Shown here: positions 45,862 through 58,530 of the stretch, piece after piece
How the letters are laid out: the number at the start of each line of letters is the position of its first letter
How positions within the stretch are numbered: position 1 is the stretch's first letter
From: Zelopaecilomyces penicillatus
Lineage: Eukaryota > Ascomycota > Sordariomycetes > Hypocreales > Pseudodiploosporaceae
Direction of reading: 5' to 3'
Assembly (NCBI GenBank): GCA_005765155.1
Contig: VCCP01000006.1
Span: 1,500,501-1,564,500 of the forward strand
Length of the DNA: 64,000 bases
Translations under genes and position numbers: made by a program
The notes under the pieces: model-generated
Seen by the model: only the letters and a program-made list of their open reading frames with translations
Told to the model about the DNA's origin: nothing
Database searches by the model: none

Positions 45862-47122
45862 ATGGCCGACAACCCCCCTACGGCTGCAGCCCCCCCAGCC
45901 GGGGCGACCGATGCCGTCCTCGTCAAGTCTGAGGAAATGCCCAAGGATGCCCAGCGGGTAGAGGAACTAGATTTCAATAAGTTAACGGGGCCCATCACAG
46001 TCGAGGATCTGCTGTTGGGGATGCGACATATGGGATTCCAGGCTTCGTCTATAGCTGAAGCTGTGCGAATCATCAACGACATGGTAAATTTCAGCCTGCC
46101 ATTTGTTTTTGTTTTTTTTGAATTACTTTTTGCGTGTTGTTATATCCTTCATAATGAGAAACGTTTATAGTTTTAACATGTTCATCTTATCTTGTTATAG
46201 CGAGCTTGGAAAGATCCGGAAACAGGGGACAAGACAACAATCTTCCTCGGCTACACATCCAACCTCATCTCCTCTGGCCTAAGAGGCGTGCTTCGCTGGC
46301 TAGTAGAGCACAAACACGTCTCGTGTATCGTCACCACCGCTGGCGGCATAGAGGAAGACTTCATCAAGTGCCTTGGCGAGACATACATGGGCTCCTTCAG
46401 CACCGATGGCGCCTCGCTCCGCAAAAAGGGCCTGAACCGGATCGGCAACCTCGTTGTGCCTAACGCCAACTACTGCGCCTTTGAGGATTGGGTGGTGCCC
46501 ATCTTCGACAAGATGCTTGAGGAGCAGGAAGCCAGCAAGGGCACTGAGGACGAAATCAACTGGACCCCGTCGAAAGTCATCCATCGTCTGGGTAAGGAGA
46601 TCAACGATGAGCGCTCCGTCTATTACTGGGCGTACAAGAACGATATCCCCGTGTTCTGCCCGGCCTTGACAGACGGCAGTCTGGGCGACATGCTTTACTT
46701 CCATACGTTCAAGACGTCTCCGCTACAGCTTAAAATCGACATCGTCGAGGACATTCGGCGCATCAACACCATTGCGGTGCGCGCAAAGAGAGCCGGCATG
46801 ATTATTCTAGGCGGCGGCGTCATCAAGCACCACATTGCTAATGCTTGTCTCATGCGAAACGGCGCGGAATCTGCCGTTTTCATAAACACGGCGCAGGAGT
46901 TTGATGGCAGTGACGCTGGTGCGAGACCTGACGAAGCAGTGTCTTGGGGAAAGATCAAGATCGGCGCAGACAGTGTCAAGGTAAGTTTTTATTTTTAGTT
47001 TTTAATTCCACACAAGCCCCATGACTATATTCTGACTAAACGCGCAAAAACAGGTCTATCTCGAGGCTACTGCCTGCTTTCCGTTGATAGTCGCGAACAC
47101 ATTTGCCAAAAAGGACCTGTAG
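45862..47122 (+). CDS. dys1: Deoxyhypusine synthase
   Basis: Three exons: 45862-46083, 46201-46980 and 47054-47122, phase 0; 356 residues, normal for the family. The enzyme moves the aminobutyl group of spermidine, with NAD, to a lysine of eIF5A, the first step of hypusine formation. The NAD-binding segments TSNLISSGLRG and TTAGGIEED are present. The catalytic lysine is in SWGKI (K325), within the conserved EFDGSDAGARPDEAVSWGKIK block. FCPALTDGSLGDMLYFH is also intact. The first 35 residues are Ala/Pro-rich and variable. It is an essential housekeeping enzyme of the cytosol acting as a tetramer. All splice sites are consensus. Confidence 0.95.
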
Positions 47123-47354
47123 GCTAGCACAATGACAATACAATTATCATATTCAACCATTCCCGTAATCAAACTTACTCAACGCTGCAGCGTATCGCTG
47201 AGAAGCTGAGTTTCCAATGGGCTATTACCCGAAATCCAATCGGCTTTCCATAGCCCTTTACTTCGCCTGAATCCAGCATCCAAAGTTTACCCCTAATAAC
47301 ACAAGCTTTTCCCCTTTCCTCTATGTTCCAACTCCGTCACAAAAGAAAATGGGC

Positions 47355-48252
47355 TCATTTGTTGCGCATTGACCGGCGCCGTTTTTGTTCTGGCTCTTCC
47401 TTTTTCTCCATCTGAACTTCGTCATCGGAGCAGTGTCGCCGTTTCTTGGGCTTCGGTGTTGGGACTGTCTCCTTAGCTTTCTCCTGAGGCTTGGGTGGAT
47501 GGATCAGTCTGCTTAGTCCGTTTCTATCATTCTTGCGTCGTGCTTGACCAGCAACTCCCAAAAGCTTGCCGTAAATTCGTTCAACATCTAGTGTCTCCTT
47601 GCGCAGTTTTTGTATTGCCTTGTTCGTAAGTTCGAGCTGTTTCCATTTCGCATTCCCGCCACGTTTTCTAGTCAGTAGCCAATCGGCAACTTGCAATAGA
47701 TCCACAGTACCGTCTGGCTCTTGAACTGCCCGGGACCCTGCTCGCCACAACTGTTTGACCATACGATCATGAGGCCGGGGTACTGAAAATGGGGGAGCAT
47801 CGTTGACATCTGAGCCGCTGCCCCTCCTGCTGCTTCCAGAAGATGTAGCCTGGTCTGTCTCATCGCTTCTGACGGATTCGTAGACACCTGACGGGATAGA
47901 TGATGCCGACCAAGTCACTCCGGTTCTTTCTGCAGTGCCGATTATATCAGACAGGCTCAGAAATGGGATTTGGTTATCGGGAACAAGTGTCAAGCAGACA
48001 TTGCTGTTTCCTTTGCTTCTGCGGCGCCTATCCTGCACGCTACCAGTTCCGGAAGATGCAATGGTATCAGGAAAGTGTACAAGCTTAGCTGAGCTAGTTA
48101 ACGGCCGGTCTGCTCGTGATTAGACATGGTTATAGAGGACATGGATCTGAGCCTGAATACTGACTGTTGCTTGACCTCAAACTTGCTCGGCGATCATTGC
48201 TATTATCGGGGACTGGCGTTGCCCCAGGATAGCAGTCTGCTGTGTTTGGCAT
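47355..48252 (-). CDS. Unrecognised protein, 273 aa, nuclear-type composition
   Basis: Two exons, 48165-48252 and 47355-48088, joined across a 76 bp intron (donor GTCAGT, acceptor CTCAG), giving SSN|TKLVHF with matching phase. I do not recognise a family. Residues 1-130 are polar and Ser-rich with VCLTLVPDNQIPFLSLSDI. Residues about 130-205 look folded and helical (VDLLQVADWLLTRKRGG, TNKAIQKLRKETLDVERIYGK). The last 50 residues are Lys/Arg/Glu-rich with KPKKRRH and KRRRSMRNK, probable nuclear localisation signals. It converges with DHS, with 232 bp between stops. A DNA- or chromatin-related role is only suggested by composition. Exon 1 is less certain than exon 2. Confidence 0.6.
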
Positions 48253-48693
48253 TGCAGCTATATTAATCGAGAAAAGGATGTGGCCAAGGAGGTGTATCTT
48301 TTTTTTCTTTTCGGATTTTGGTATTTTCTGTCGATAGAGTTGTCGTTTAGAAATAGATGCTTTACTTCTCCTCGTATCCAATAGTGAGTGTATTATGTAT
48401 GATGAAAGAAGCCAGCCAGAGTGATGATGATTGTTGCAAAAGCTCAGTTTCCTCTATTCGTACACTTCGCAGTTCGTTGCCTGGGGGAAGAAGAGAAAAG
48501 AAATGCGAAGTGAGGTCCTTCCTTGTGTACAGATAAACAGGTGATGGCACAGGGGTGGAAATTCGTCAGTCTGCCAGCCACTTTTGGCAGCTGGCAAGTC
48601 CTTTCGCGAACATTTTGGGCACTCGGACTCTGCCAGTCGTAGAACAGACTGGTTCAGTGGTATTTCTGTCGAGGCCCATCATGAATAGAAAGG
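48253..48693. other. Intergenic, promoter of the 273-aa gene
   Basis: There are 441 bp with a T7-type run near 48298-48310 and no supported frame. Confidence 0.35.
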
Positions 48694-49098
48694 CTATGAT
48701 TTATGTAGGAATTCCATCGTACCAAGCAGGCACATCGCTTGTGCTGCTTTCATAGTATCGTCATTATGGTAATCAAATGCCGCCTCGTGGTGAAGACACC
48801 ACAGCGCATAAGCAGCCATGACGACCTCCTCCTCATCCTGAGCAGCGGTGTCTGGCGACAAGCTTGTAGCTGAGACCGTCTCAGACGACGCAGTCTCAGG
48901 GGGAGGGGTTTGCTTATTAGGCTTGCGTCCTCCATGTCTCTTCTTATGAGTGAATCGCAGGCCACTTCTGCGGCGATGCTTCTTCTTTGTGACGCCGGAT
49001 GAGGCTGCAGTAGCGGATCTCGGGGTTCGTGGGTGATTTTCTTCAGACGAAGTAGGAGGAGTTACTGCAGCAGCAGCTTCGATGGAGGGTGCCATCAT
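48694..49098 (-). CDS. Unrecognised small protein, 134 aa
   Basis: Single exon; two adjacent ATG codons (49096-49098 and 49093-49095), so the start is MMAPSIE or MAPSIE. The frame could go further upstream only from a TTG. The first half is Pro/Ser/Thr-rich and then basic (KKKHRRRSGLRFTHKKRHGG, about residues 38-57). The last 45 residues are a compact-looking helical part with Trp, His and two Cys (VMAAYALWCLHHEAAFDY, TMKAAQAMCLLG). Protein-like composition, a conserved-looking start and a clear stop support a real gene, but no family is recognised. A nuclear or nucleic-acid role is suggested only by the basic stretch. Confidence 0.5.
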   Translation of the reverse strand: MMAPSIEAAAAVTPPTSSEENHPRTPRSATAASSGVTKKKHRRRSGLRFTHKKRHGGRKPNKQTPPPETASSETVSATSLSPDTAAQDEEEVVMAAYALWCLHHEAAFDYHNDDTMKAAQAMCLLGTMEFLHKS

Positions 49099-49692
49099 AA
49101 ATATTGGTTCCGATTGAAGTGATAATAAGGCGTTGGTCTTCAAAGAATAGCAAGCAACGTCGACAGAGACTAGAGACTAGCAAGATTCAAAAGATGATGA
49201 TGGGCAATGTGTATAAATCGACAATAGCCAAAGATGCAGCAATATCTGTATGAGCAAGGTTTGCAAGGCCGGTGATGCTAAATCAGAAATCTTGACGATG
49301 TATATTCCAATAGAGAGAATTGAATAGGCAGGAGCAACTGTTGTTTTTCTGTGTTGGTAGATGTGTCGGGGGATCGAGATTGGTAAGACAGCTGTCAGTT
49401 GTCAGATGTCTGTCAAAGCTGCCAAGCGCTTATTGTCCGTTTCTCAAACGAATAAGTAGATAGGTAGCTAAAAGACTTGAACTTTGAGAGATGAAGAGGA
49501 CAGTGGTAAAGAAACATCCCTTTTTTATTGGGTGAAGCAAGCAGCTATATACCTGAGTGAAAACCTAGATTGGGCATCTCCAATAATTGTTAGAGTTTTG
49601 GAGAGAATAAGGTCTACACCTGCAATGAGGTTGACGGAAACTCTCTTACACCTGATCACGGGACAACTCCAACGAAACAAGAACGCCAAAAG
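49099..49692. other. Intergenic between the 134-aa gene and the aldo-keto reductase
   Basis: There are 594 bp with no supported coding frame. It holds the promoter of the 134-aa gene and the 3' end of the reductase gene. Confidence 0.35.
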
Positions 49693-50718
49693 TCAAGATT
49701 CTCCGATGAGTTGCTTGAACTCGTGCAAAAGAGGGGCCCAGTCTGCCGCTCCATTGCCTTCAGCCCAAATGCCAACCTTCTCAAGCCCCTCCAAGTCCTC
49801 TTTCATATGTGCCTCCTTGGTGGTCCCGTCCAGTATCGTGATTCCCTCGAGGCCCAGCACAAGTGAGTAGTAAGCCGAAACAAGGTTGACGGCGGCTTTT
49901 TGCGCAACTTTATGTACGGGGCTGCTCTTAACCAATTCTCCATTGGCAGAGATTGTCCAAAAGGACTGAAAGACGATTTGGTTGTCGCGGCAAAACTCTC
50001 GCATGCGCGTCTCATATGATGTTCGATCGTGGAAGCGATTCTGTACTACTGCAGGCTTGACGGTCATTTGCTCGTGGAGCGTCTGTAGTATGGGGAGTGT
50101 GGTGTTTGATATGCCGAGATTGCGAATTCTATGAGGAGTGTAGGATTCGAGTGTCTTCCATACGGTTATGGTATCCTGAATAGCATCCATGGGAGAGTGC
50201 AAGACAACACTGTCTAGATATGGCTCCTGGCCCTCCACGGTAAAGTTCTTGAGAGACGACTGCACAGACTGGTGGACTTTTTGTGCCAGCGGAGCGTTGA
50301 TATCATAAGGGGTAATGTGGTTTTGGCCAGCTGGAGCTGTGAACTTGGTTTGAATCTACGAAAAATGTATGGGCTCAGTCAGCCATACTGATTACACGTA
50401 CAGAATAAGATTTGATTGGAGGGACAAAGAGAAACTACATCTACGTACAAAGAGCTCATCACGCTTGATGAGACCTTCTGCTATGGCCCGTCGAACTCCA
50501 ACACCGACACCATGCTCATCATAGTGCTTGGGCTGAGCAGCGGTGTCAACAGCGCGGAAGCCAGCTCTCAACGCAACATATACCAGATCGGCCGTCTGTT
50601 CCTTCTTCCAAGCCGTACCGTAGGCCAATCTAGGGATTGTCGAGGTCGCAGAGGCACCGCCAACGACGAGATCGCGGGCCAGGCGAGACGCCTGAGCGCC
50701 AATGGGCTGAGCAGCCAT
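49693..50718 (-). CDS. Aldo-keto reductase
   Basis: Two exons, 50449-50718 and 49693-50355, phase 0 intron of 93 bp; 310 residues. The AKR catalytic tetrad can be followed: D58 (RAVDTAAQ), Y66 (KHYDE), K94 in IQTKF directly after the junction, and the His in VVLHSP. Later blocks IRNLGISN and VVQNRFHD match strand 7 and the cofactor entry. The region of the NADPH clamp (usually near residue 250-270) is short here, and the C-terminal loop is reduced, so substrate specificity is not predictable. The enzyme is a cytosolic reductase of aldehydes or ketones. It is divergent from the Gfo/Idh/MocA gene across 1.3 kb. Confidence 0.85.
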
Positions 50719-52010
50719 GGGGGGAATGGCGGAGGGGATCCAAGGGACGGATTTACGCGCGCAAAATGCTGCGTAAGGAGTTCTACGAATAACGGGGCCT
50801 AACTGCCAAGCTTTGAAGGTGAGTCAATCGGCGTGACAAATGAGATGGGCTACAGATCGGATTGAGAGGTAAATATGGCGATAATTGTTGATTGTAGTTG
50901 AACTTGTGGGGTTGACCGATATAGAGAGGTGGTGATATATGGAGGGGCAAGGCGGGGCAAATCGCAGCATCTTGAGATATGAGGTCATCGCGCCAATGCA
51001 AAAGAGCTCCGAATTTCGGATACCTGGAATGGACTGCATGGCTAGTAATTCGTATCAATTGTCGAGCAATGCCTATTCAATGAGTTATAAACTACTGCTC
51101 GTTTGCTTTTCCAAAAGCCTTGCGCCAGTGTGGACCGTTCACAACATGTTGTTGTTGGTGCGGAATCGCTTGCCTTTGTAGATCAAGCGTTATCTTTACA
51201 ATGGCCTTTGTCACACTGAGCAAGGTTGCTAACCACGCAGACTAAGATTGGCAAATCAAGTCAGCTGAAAGAAGTTTGTGTTATGAATATTCTGTTCTGA
51301 ATAGGTACCTTAGGTAGTCACCAACCAAGTGTACATGTAACGTTGAATGCGCGCAGGTTAATGCAAATGGATGGATGCAAATACTAGAGTACTAGATCAA
51401 AGGTCCGTTACTGGTCGCCTGTAGACACCCTAAACAGTAATAAATTAGGCGACGGAACTCGCTCAGCAGCGTAGCCGTCCGCTAACAAACCGTCTAGTGC
51501 TCCAGTGTGTATTTGCGACTTTCCCGTCTATCCGATCACTAGAAGCGACCCAACCATGACGATATTTTAGCCCCTCGCGGGGTAACAAGTCGAGAGAGGG
51601 AAAGTTGCAACTCCGCTGTCGCAATTCGGAATAGAAGACCATTGATTCTTTCTTTGGTACGTCTTCTCCTTTTCTTTTCTTCCCACGGCCTCTCTCTGAT
51701 TTCAAATCATCTCTTGAGGAAAACATATTTCTTGGCAACGCTGATCCTTTCTACAAGGTTTTTCTAAGACTGCTTGGAGCAAAAGAGATTGCTTCTTGGT
51801 TAGTCCTCATACACTTTTTAGTTGACTCACCACTCCGAGAAGCAGACTTTGACAAGAACTCAGATATTGACATATAAAAGAGCTTGCCAGGACAACTGGT
51901 TACTCTTTATCTCGCAAACTCCAAGGCAAACTACGACAGTTCTCCTTGAATCTCAAGTTACGCACTTGCGCATCAGATCGTCTGTTTATATTCAAATACC
52001 TTCTCCATCA
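50719..52010. promoter_or_regulatory. Divergent region, aldo-keto reductase / Gfo-Idh-MocA gene
   Basis: This is 1292 bp between two oxidoreductase genes that face away from each other. One minus-strand frame (51463-51738) is Lys/Arg-rich but has no other support. No repeats or RNA genes were seen. Confidence 0.4.
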
Positions 52011-53434
52011 TGGCGTCTGAAACTCCATACACGCTGAAATGGGGCATCATGGCCACTGGCGGTATTGCTGAGAGTAAGTTGGCAAATACCCTCGCACTCT
52101 CATAACAGAACCAAATAAAAATATAAGACGAAAGAAACCCATAATGCATAGACACTGACACAACCCTCACAACAGCCTTCTCCAAGGACCTCCTGGTCGA
52201 TCCTGCAGTCCGTGAAGTGAGTGATGTGCGTCACGAGATTGTCGCCGTTGCCTCATCCACTTCGAGCGACAGAGCTGCCAGCTTCATCAAGAAGATTGGC
52301 GGTCCCGCCTCGGCCAAAGCCTATGGCTCGTACGCAGAACTCGTCGCGGATCCTAACGTCCAGATCATCTACGTAGCCACGCCGCATAGTCATCACTTCC
52401 AGAACGTCATGCTCGCGCTCGAAGCTGGCAAGAATGTGCTCTGTGAAAAGGCCATCACCGTGACGGCCGCACAGGTGAAGAAGTTGGTCGCAACGGCCAA
52501 GGCCAAGAATCTGTTCCTCATGGAGGCTGTCTGGACACGATTCTTCCCCCTGAGTGTCAAGATTCGAGAGCTGATTGAATCTGGTGCCATTGGCACCGTA
52601 TATCGGACTTTTGGTAAGTACAAGTAGCATCCCTGGCTTTTGCTTTGTCGGCCCGAGGGAATACTGGGAGGCATGGGGAAAATCACCAGAATGTAAATGT
52701 ACAAGGCTAACAAGCATGGGTGACCGTCTGAAAACAAAACAGCCGATCTATCCTTCAACGAAGCCAAAGAAGACGGCAGCCTCAAGTTCGCCGACTCGCA
52801 CCGAATGGTCAACAAGGATCTGGCCGGCGGCGCACTGCTGGACATTGGCATCTACGCCCTCACCTGGGTGTTCCAGACTCTGTACCACACGCAGCCAGGT
52901 CAGACCAAGGAGGCGCCCAAGGTACTGGCAGCCGTAGACCAGTACGCAGCAACGGGGGCCGACGAGATGACCAGCATCATCTGCCACTTCCCTGGGCATA
53001 GCAGGGTGGGCATCGCCACAACAGGCTTGCGAGTTGCGACAGACCCCGACGGCCAAAGCAGTGGCGGGCCGCCCATCCGGATCCAAGGCTCCCGCGGCGA
53101 GATCCAGGTCTCGGGTCCCGCGTATCGGCCGCTCCAGTACAAGGTCATCCGCAAAGAGGCCGACGACGGCAACAACGACAACGGTGGCGCCCGGGTCGAA
53201 GTCGTCGACTGCGCTATCCCGCAAGGGGGCTCCGGCATGTTCTGGGAGGCGGACGAGTGCGCACGCTGTCTCCGGGACGGTAAGAAGCAGAGCACTACAA
53301 TGCCCTGGGAGGAGAGCATCGTCATCATGGAGACGATGGACTCGGTCCTGAAACAGGGAGGCGTGACGTATCCGGAGCTCATCACCACGGATGTATATGA
53401 TGCGCAGAGCCCGCTCAACACGGGGAAGCAGTGA
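52011..53434 (+). CDS. Gfo/Idh/MocA oxidoreductase, dihydrodiol / D-xylose dehydrogenase-like
   Basis: Three exons: 52011-52074, 52176-52613 and 52743-53434; 397 residues. The Rossmann start is KWGIMATGGIAETFSKDL, followed by the conserved IIYVATPHSHHFQNVMLALEAGKNVLCEKAITV (split in reading: the EK motif contains the catalytic Lys). EAVWTRFFPL and GGALLDIGIYALTW mark the C-terminal beta-sheet domain. The pattern is that of dimeric dihydrodiol dehydrogenases and fungal NADP-dependent D-xylose 1-dehydrogenases (Xyd1 type). The latter oxidise xylose to xylonolactone in related Hypocreales; the substrate here is inferred. A GC-rich stretch after residue 300 matches codon bias of the gene, not transfer. 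The introns are consensus. Confidence 0.85.
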
Positions 53435-54290
53435 ATTGACTAGTTCGTTGGACTTTACATTACGAACTTCCATATGTAACTGCATCTTATTACCTACTAC
53501 GTAGCTTTTTGGGGGGTAGCAAGTCGAATGTAGAAGGAGGGTGTGTGTGCAGAGAAGAAGAAGAAGACGAAGAAGAAACAAATAGATCAATAACAGGAGT
53601 TGTATGCATATCAAGGGGTCAAGGAAACTCTTCTGGAGAATGGTTTTTGAAACACTGACAAACCAGTCCAACTGACAAACACAGGACATCATGTACGTCG
53701 TATGTATCGTGATGTGATGCAGCACCACAGACCTCACGTATCTATCTATCTCTGTGTTTGTACTGTACCTGTATAGTTAGGAAGGTCTGTCCGTTAGTAG
53801 GAGGCTCTTATTAAGTTCAAAGAGTTCTTATATAGCTCCTAGTGATGTGATTGCCCTCCCCCCCTCTCCATGATCCGCCCGCACCCCCCTCCCCTCCCTT
53901 CTCCCTTGCAGCCTAGGCCACACACGAACGAACGCCACGCAGAAAACTCGGCCAAAAACGTTTTGAAAAGAGAGAGGAAGAGAGAAAGAGAGAAGGCTCG
54001 GCGTCAATGCGTTTGCAGGAAAGGGAACAGCCAAGGTTTGGCACTTCATACAGATAACGGTGATGATGATGATGAGGATGTGCCATCCCATCCACCCCCC
54101 TTTTCTTTAGTTCCGGGCTCTAAACTAGTTCCAAACTTCAAGCTCAACTCGGACTATGAATTTCCTACACTATACACTTTTTACTTACCCCTACTTCTAT
54201 GTAATAAATCCCAAGTTACTCGGTTCCCTGTCAAAGGAAAAAGGGGATCGTCAAGCACGTTTGATCTTCCCTAACGTCAAAAGATGAAAG

Positions 54291-54351
54291 TACAAACAAA
54301 CAAACAAACAAAAAGTTGCTCAAAGCCCGCACACACACACACACACACACA
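54291..54351. repeat. CAAA repeat followed by a CA microsatellite
   Basis: (CAAA)n at about 54292-54312 and (CA)n at 54330-54351, separated by 17 bp. Confidence 0.85.
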
Positions 54352-54907
54352 TACCATACACATACACGCCCCTCCCCCATCTAGGCCCTTCTTCGCCCCA
54401 AAGGTCTCCGCTTCTGGGGTTGTGTGGAGTTCATGTTCGATGGCAAAAGAAGCCGAGGTGATGGCTAGAAAACGCACGTGTCTCGTTTCTGTTCTCTCTC
54501 TCTCTCTCTCTTGTTTCTAGGTCTCTCACCTTATTCTGAGACCAAGGTCTGCATTTGCCGGATAAGGCATGTTTGACTCCTTCATTGAGTAGGGGGGGGT
54601 TCAAGTTACCAAGCAGCACACACACCTCCATGCAGCTCTCTCGCATTCGCCATTATTTCTGTTTCCGTTTTCCACGGCATACGACGTATATAGGTAGCTA
54701 CTGACACGCCCCCCCTTTCCTACTTTTTGCTCGTTGTCAAATGTACCTACAGGCAGTGTGTATTGAAAACGTGTTCATACGGTGAATGTGTCTGCGTGCT
54801 CTTCTGTATTTGGAAGTGAAAAGGGGGGGTGGGTGTGTTGGTGTTTGGTAGGGAGTTGGGCGTTTCGTTCATCTCTCAAACCAATGAACCACACACATAC
54901 GTACGTA

Positions 54908-54922
54908 TACACACACACACAC
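54908..54922. repeat. CA microsatellite
   Basis: About seven ACAC units near 54908-54922, with more CA-rich sequence to 54955. Confidence 0.7.
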
Positions 54923-55773
54923 ATTCCTACACTTACACACAACTGCACACACAGAGCTGAAGTATGGATTGCGTGTGACAAAGCTAGGGGGTTTAAACTT
55001 GGGGGGTTAGATTTTGATTTAAGTTTTGTGATGAAGGGGTTACTGGGGGAAGAAAAAGAAAACAAAGGGGCAAAGGAGTCGTCAGCAAGCCATTTCTCAA
55101 GCATGACTACATCGGTGGCAATCGCAAATCGTGTTTGGGGCATGAGCAGACTCATGCGGGTGATGTCCGCATTGCCGATAGACGACGCCTGGCCTGGCCT
55201 GGTAAGGTAAGGTAATGTATATATGTGCCGCCCCAGCCACCTGAACGTTTATATTAACTTTGGCAATTTGCACAAAAAGGAACGGCGTTCTTGTTTCTCG
55301 TATGGCAGTTCCCGAGGGTCCTTTTGTCTGCCACAAAAACATGCAGGGCCGAACGAACTACATAGATATTACTTACTTGCCGACCTACCTACCTCCAAAA
55401 GACTAATCCAACCATGTAACAGTCCAGTGCTAGCAAAAATAAGAATAAAAAGCCAACACAGGCAAAAGGCATGAGTAGGGTAATTAAAAGGCGATCTTCC
55501 ATCCTTAAAACGTTGGCAAAGAAGCTTTTTTTTTCATTCTTGCCCCCTTTGGCCAAAGCCCCCCCCCATCTTAGCTCCAGAGAGCTAACCCTCATGAAGA
55601 AAGGAACGCGTGGTACAGTAGCATCGGGGCGGAACCGAAGCATTGGCGCGAACGAAACGAACGGTCTTCCTCCCCCCCCCCTTCCCCCTTCAGTGCCGAC
55701 GGATGGTTTTGGGAGTGTTCCATTGATCGTTTGGTCGTTTTGGGGGAGGGGGGGGCTCTCTCATCGGCTACAA

Positions 55774-55790
55774 GTAGGTAGGTAGGTAGG
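55774..55790. repeat. TAGG microsatellite
   Basis: Four copies of TAGG in tandem, after a G-rich run. Confidence 0.7.
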
Positions 55791-56547
55791 GTTACTTGAC
55801 ATGGACTAGTCGTTTGTTAAACTTGGAGCTGTCATAGGCAAGGCAAAGCAAGATACATTTAAAGTGTACGGTCCTGGTATTGAATAATTCAATTGATCAA
55901 TTAATCCATTCTCACTTCATCGGTTGGGGGAGGGGGTGGAATGGGAAAGGGAACGGAGTGAAGAGTGTGGCCTTTGCTCCTTTCCACCACCCCATCATCG
56001 AGTTACAAACCATCAATACCCATTGCTATTCCCCAAAACCCATACTCCGTACTGTACACAAGTATGTACACATCAACTGTTCATATCCATGTACAAGCCC
56101 ATGTCCATGCCCATGCCCATAACCCTTCAGTCGATCCGGGGCCCGGGCATTGCTGGCCGGCGTTGCTCCTGAACCGCTGCCCTGGACCGTCGGCCCGTCT
56201 ACCGGTGATGGTGTGGGTGGTATAGTTTATGGATGGTAATTAATAGTACAGTGATTGATATAGTAGATGGCACGTCGTACAGTACAAACCTTGCACACAT
56301 TGGAAAATGTACATACATACAAATATGCACAGACTGGGATTTGCATGAGCCGGCCGTCGTTCATAACCCGCCAAACGACAAGCAAGCGTAACACGGACTT
56401 GTCAAGCACTACGTAGTGCGTAGTAATTACTCTCCTGCTGCTCAGCTCACAGTTCGGGGCGGGTGTTCGGCTTGGCTGCGTTCCATTCCCACGGCCATCC
56501 ATGCATGGTGTTGTTTTACACCCAACATTGTATAGACATACACTGAT

Positions 56548-56600
56548 CCATACATACATACATACAGACATACTTACATACAGACATAGGTAGATTGCGC
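56548..56600. repeat. CATA/CAGA microsatellite
   Basis: Tandem CATA units with CAGACATA variants over about 50 bp. Confidence 0.7.
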
Positions 56601-57427
56601 ATACATTATACATGGAATGACAGGATATTGATGATACAGACACGTCCATTCAAGAACAGCAGCCAAGCACACCCTTTTCCCACTTTCGCTACTACCTACC
56701 ATCTCCCCTTCCTTCTACCGCCGCCACCTCCGAGTCCGAACCAGGGTTTTCTCCCTCCGAACATTCGCATCATTCTCTCTCACCTACACATAACACATAC
56801 TACGTAGGTACGCCTACAATTTGAAGTCGCGCATGCCTTTCCGGTACTAGGCTCAGCCAAGTACCTACCTTGACTTGGGGGCTTTTTTTTCCTTTGGACG
56901 CCTCGCATTGCGGCAGCTTTGCGCGCGACAGGGCCCCCGTCCGAGTTCTAGAAGGGCGGGCCGGGCGCAATCGAGCGTTGAACTAAACACTTGCATCTTC
57001 TTGAGTAGGAACCGCAATACCTACTCCATCTGGCAATTCGTACTACAGCGACAGGTGTGAATATTGGCCCCCCCCCTCCCCCTGCCCTGCCCAGCAATGC
57101 AACTAGTTGCTTCCTGACCGAACCTCTGCCTACGAGTAAGTTTGCACGCGAGTAAGGGCACTGCGTGGGGTTCGCCCGCCCGCCCCATCAATTCACACCC
57201 GGGTCATTTCGTGTCATACCCACGAGTACCTACAGTAGTAGCAGCATGTCGTAAAACACCACCCAGAACTGTCAAGGTTAGGTGCTCCTATTTCTTTCCC
57301 TGGCCTGCCCAGGCAGCCAGCACAGGCGTTCGTGTCACATCTGTGGCCTGTAATTTAGCCTGTAAGCGCGTCCTTCGTAGGGCTGGGGCTGACCCTTCGC
57401 CTCGGGTTCGACGCTTGAACTGTCTCG

Positions 57428-57458
<31 letters not shown>

Positions 57459-57466
57459 TGACTGAC
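57428..57466. repeat. GGCT/GACT microsatellite
   Basis: Seven copies of GGCT followed by GACT copies. Confidence 0.85.
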
Positions 57467-58506
57467 ACCCGCCAAGCTGAGTCAAGGATAGGATGGGGCA
57501 AGAAGCTGTCATTGATAGGAACCACAACACCGCCTCTTCATGTAACAGTTATTGCTATGGAGCCATACTGTATCTTCATAACCCAGTAGGCAAGGCAAGT
57601 TCCGCGACAAGCAGTGCACCCACGCGAGTTGGGGGAGTTGCATCGGTTCGCAGCGGGAACCCTCATGCAAGAGCACACACAACGCACATACAACTCACTT
57701 TGACCATCGGCTCGTCTTGATGCCGAGAGGGAGAGGGGCGCAAGAACACACCTACTAATCTTGATACTGTTGCTAACTTTAACACAGACCTACATAATAT
57801 GCGCATCATAGCGAAGCAGTATTTGCTTCTTTGGTATAGTTCGATACGAGAGCAGGGCGGCTTTTGGCCTCATTTGGCAAATTCATCCAAGTCCCATGAC
57901 AGAGCCCCAGCCATCTTGATTTCCATGTTGTACGTACATATAGGTAAAATACCTTAACCACATGATCGATATCTTTCTGACCGACTAGCTTATCCAATAG
58001 TGTAGATGTTGTTGATGGCATATGCATTGGGTTGCCCCGTTCACGCACGCACAGAGACTGCATTTCTCATTCTCTCCATTTCTTTTGAAACGTCAATGCT
58101 TAGAACTACCAATTAAGTAGTTATCAATCATTGATCTTGACACAGACAACTAACTGGACACGGACAATACGAAAACGTGCTTCGCATCAAAGCTGTCTTT
58201 AGGGTGCAACAAGATTCGGAGTTGGTCAGAGAACCCCGAATCCCTTTTCCCTAGGTTTGACAAATAGTTTAGGCACTCCCAACCAAACAAACCCCCTGGT
58301 GCCCTATATCAAAGCCCCCCTCGGTCATATCCGTTGCCATTTTCTTTTTCCTTCTACGCGGTGCTGCCTCTTCAAAACAGAACAACACAAGCAGAAACAT
58401 CATTTGCCGCCTGCTGATTTGCGCGCCAAATAAAAAAGGTCGCTTGCAGAATAGGTATCAATAACAAACAAGGGCCAACATTGGCAAGTTCCCAACTTGG
58501 CCACAC

Positions 58507-58530
58507 CCTCCTCCTCCTCCTCCTCCTCCT
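58507..58530. repeat. CTC microsatellite
   Basis: Eight CTC units in tandem. Confidence 0.85.

Noticed and set aside
51463..51738. 91-codon basic frame on the minus strand
   Set aside because: No motif, no promoter or splice support, and it lies in a divergent promoter region.
52748..53737. 329-codon minus-strand frame opposite the Gfo/Idh/MocA gene
   Set aside because: It is a GC-rich antisense shadow; the plus strand has clear family motifs and introns.
54782..55210. 142-codon plus-strand frame
   Set aside because: It runs through CA repeats (His-Thr runs) and has no coding-like composition.
57395..57420. GGTTCGAC-type string resembling a tRNA B box
   Set aside because: No A box at the right distance and no cloverleaf could be folded around it.
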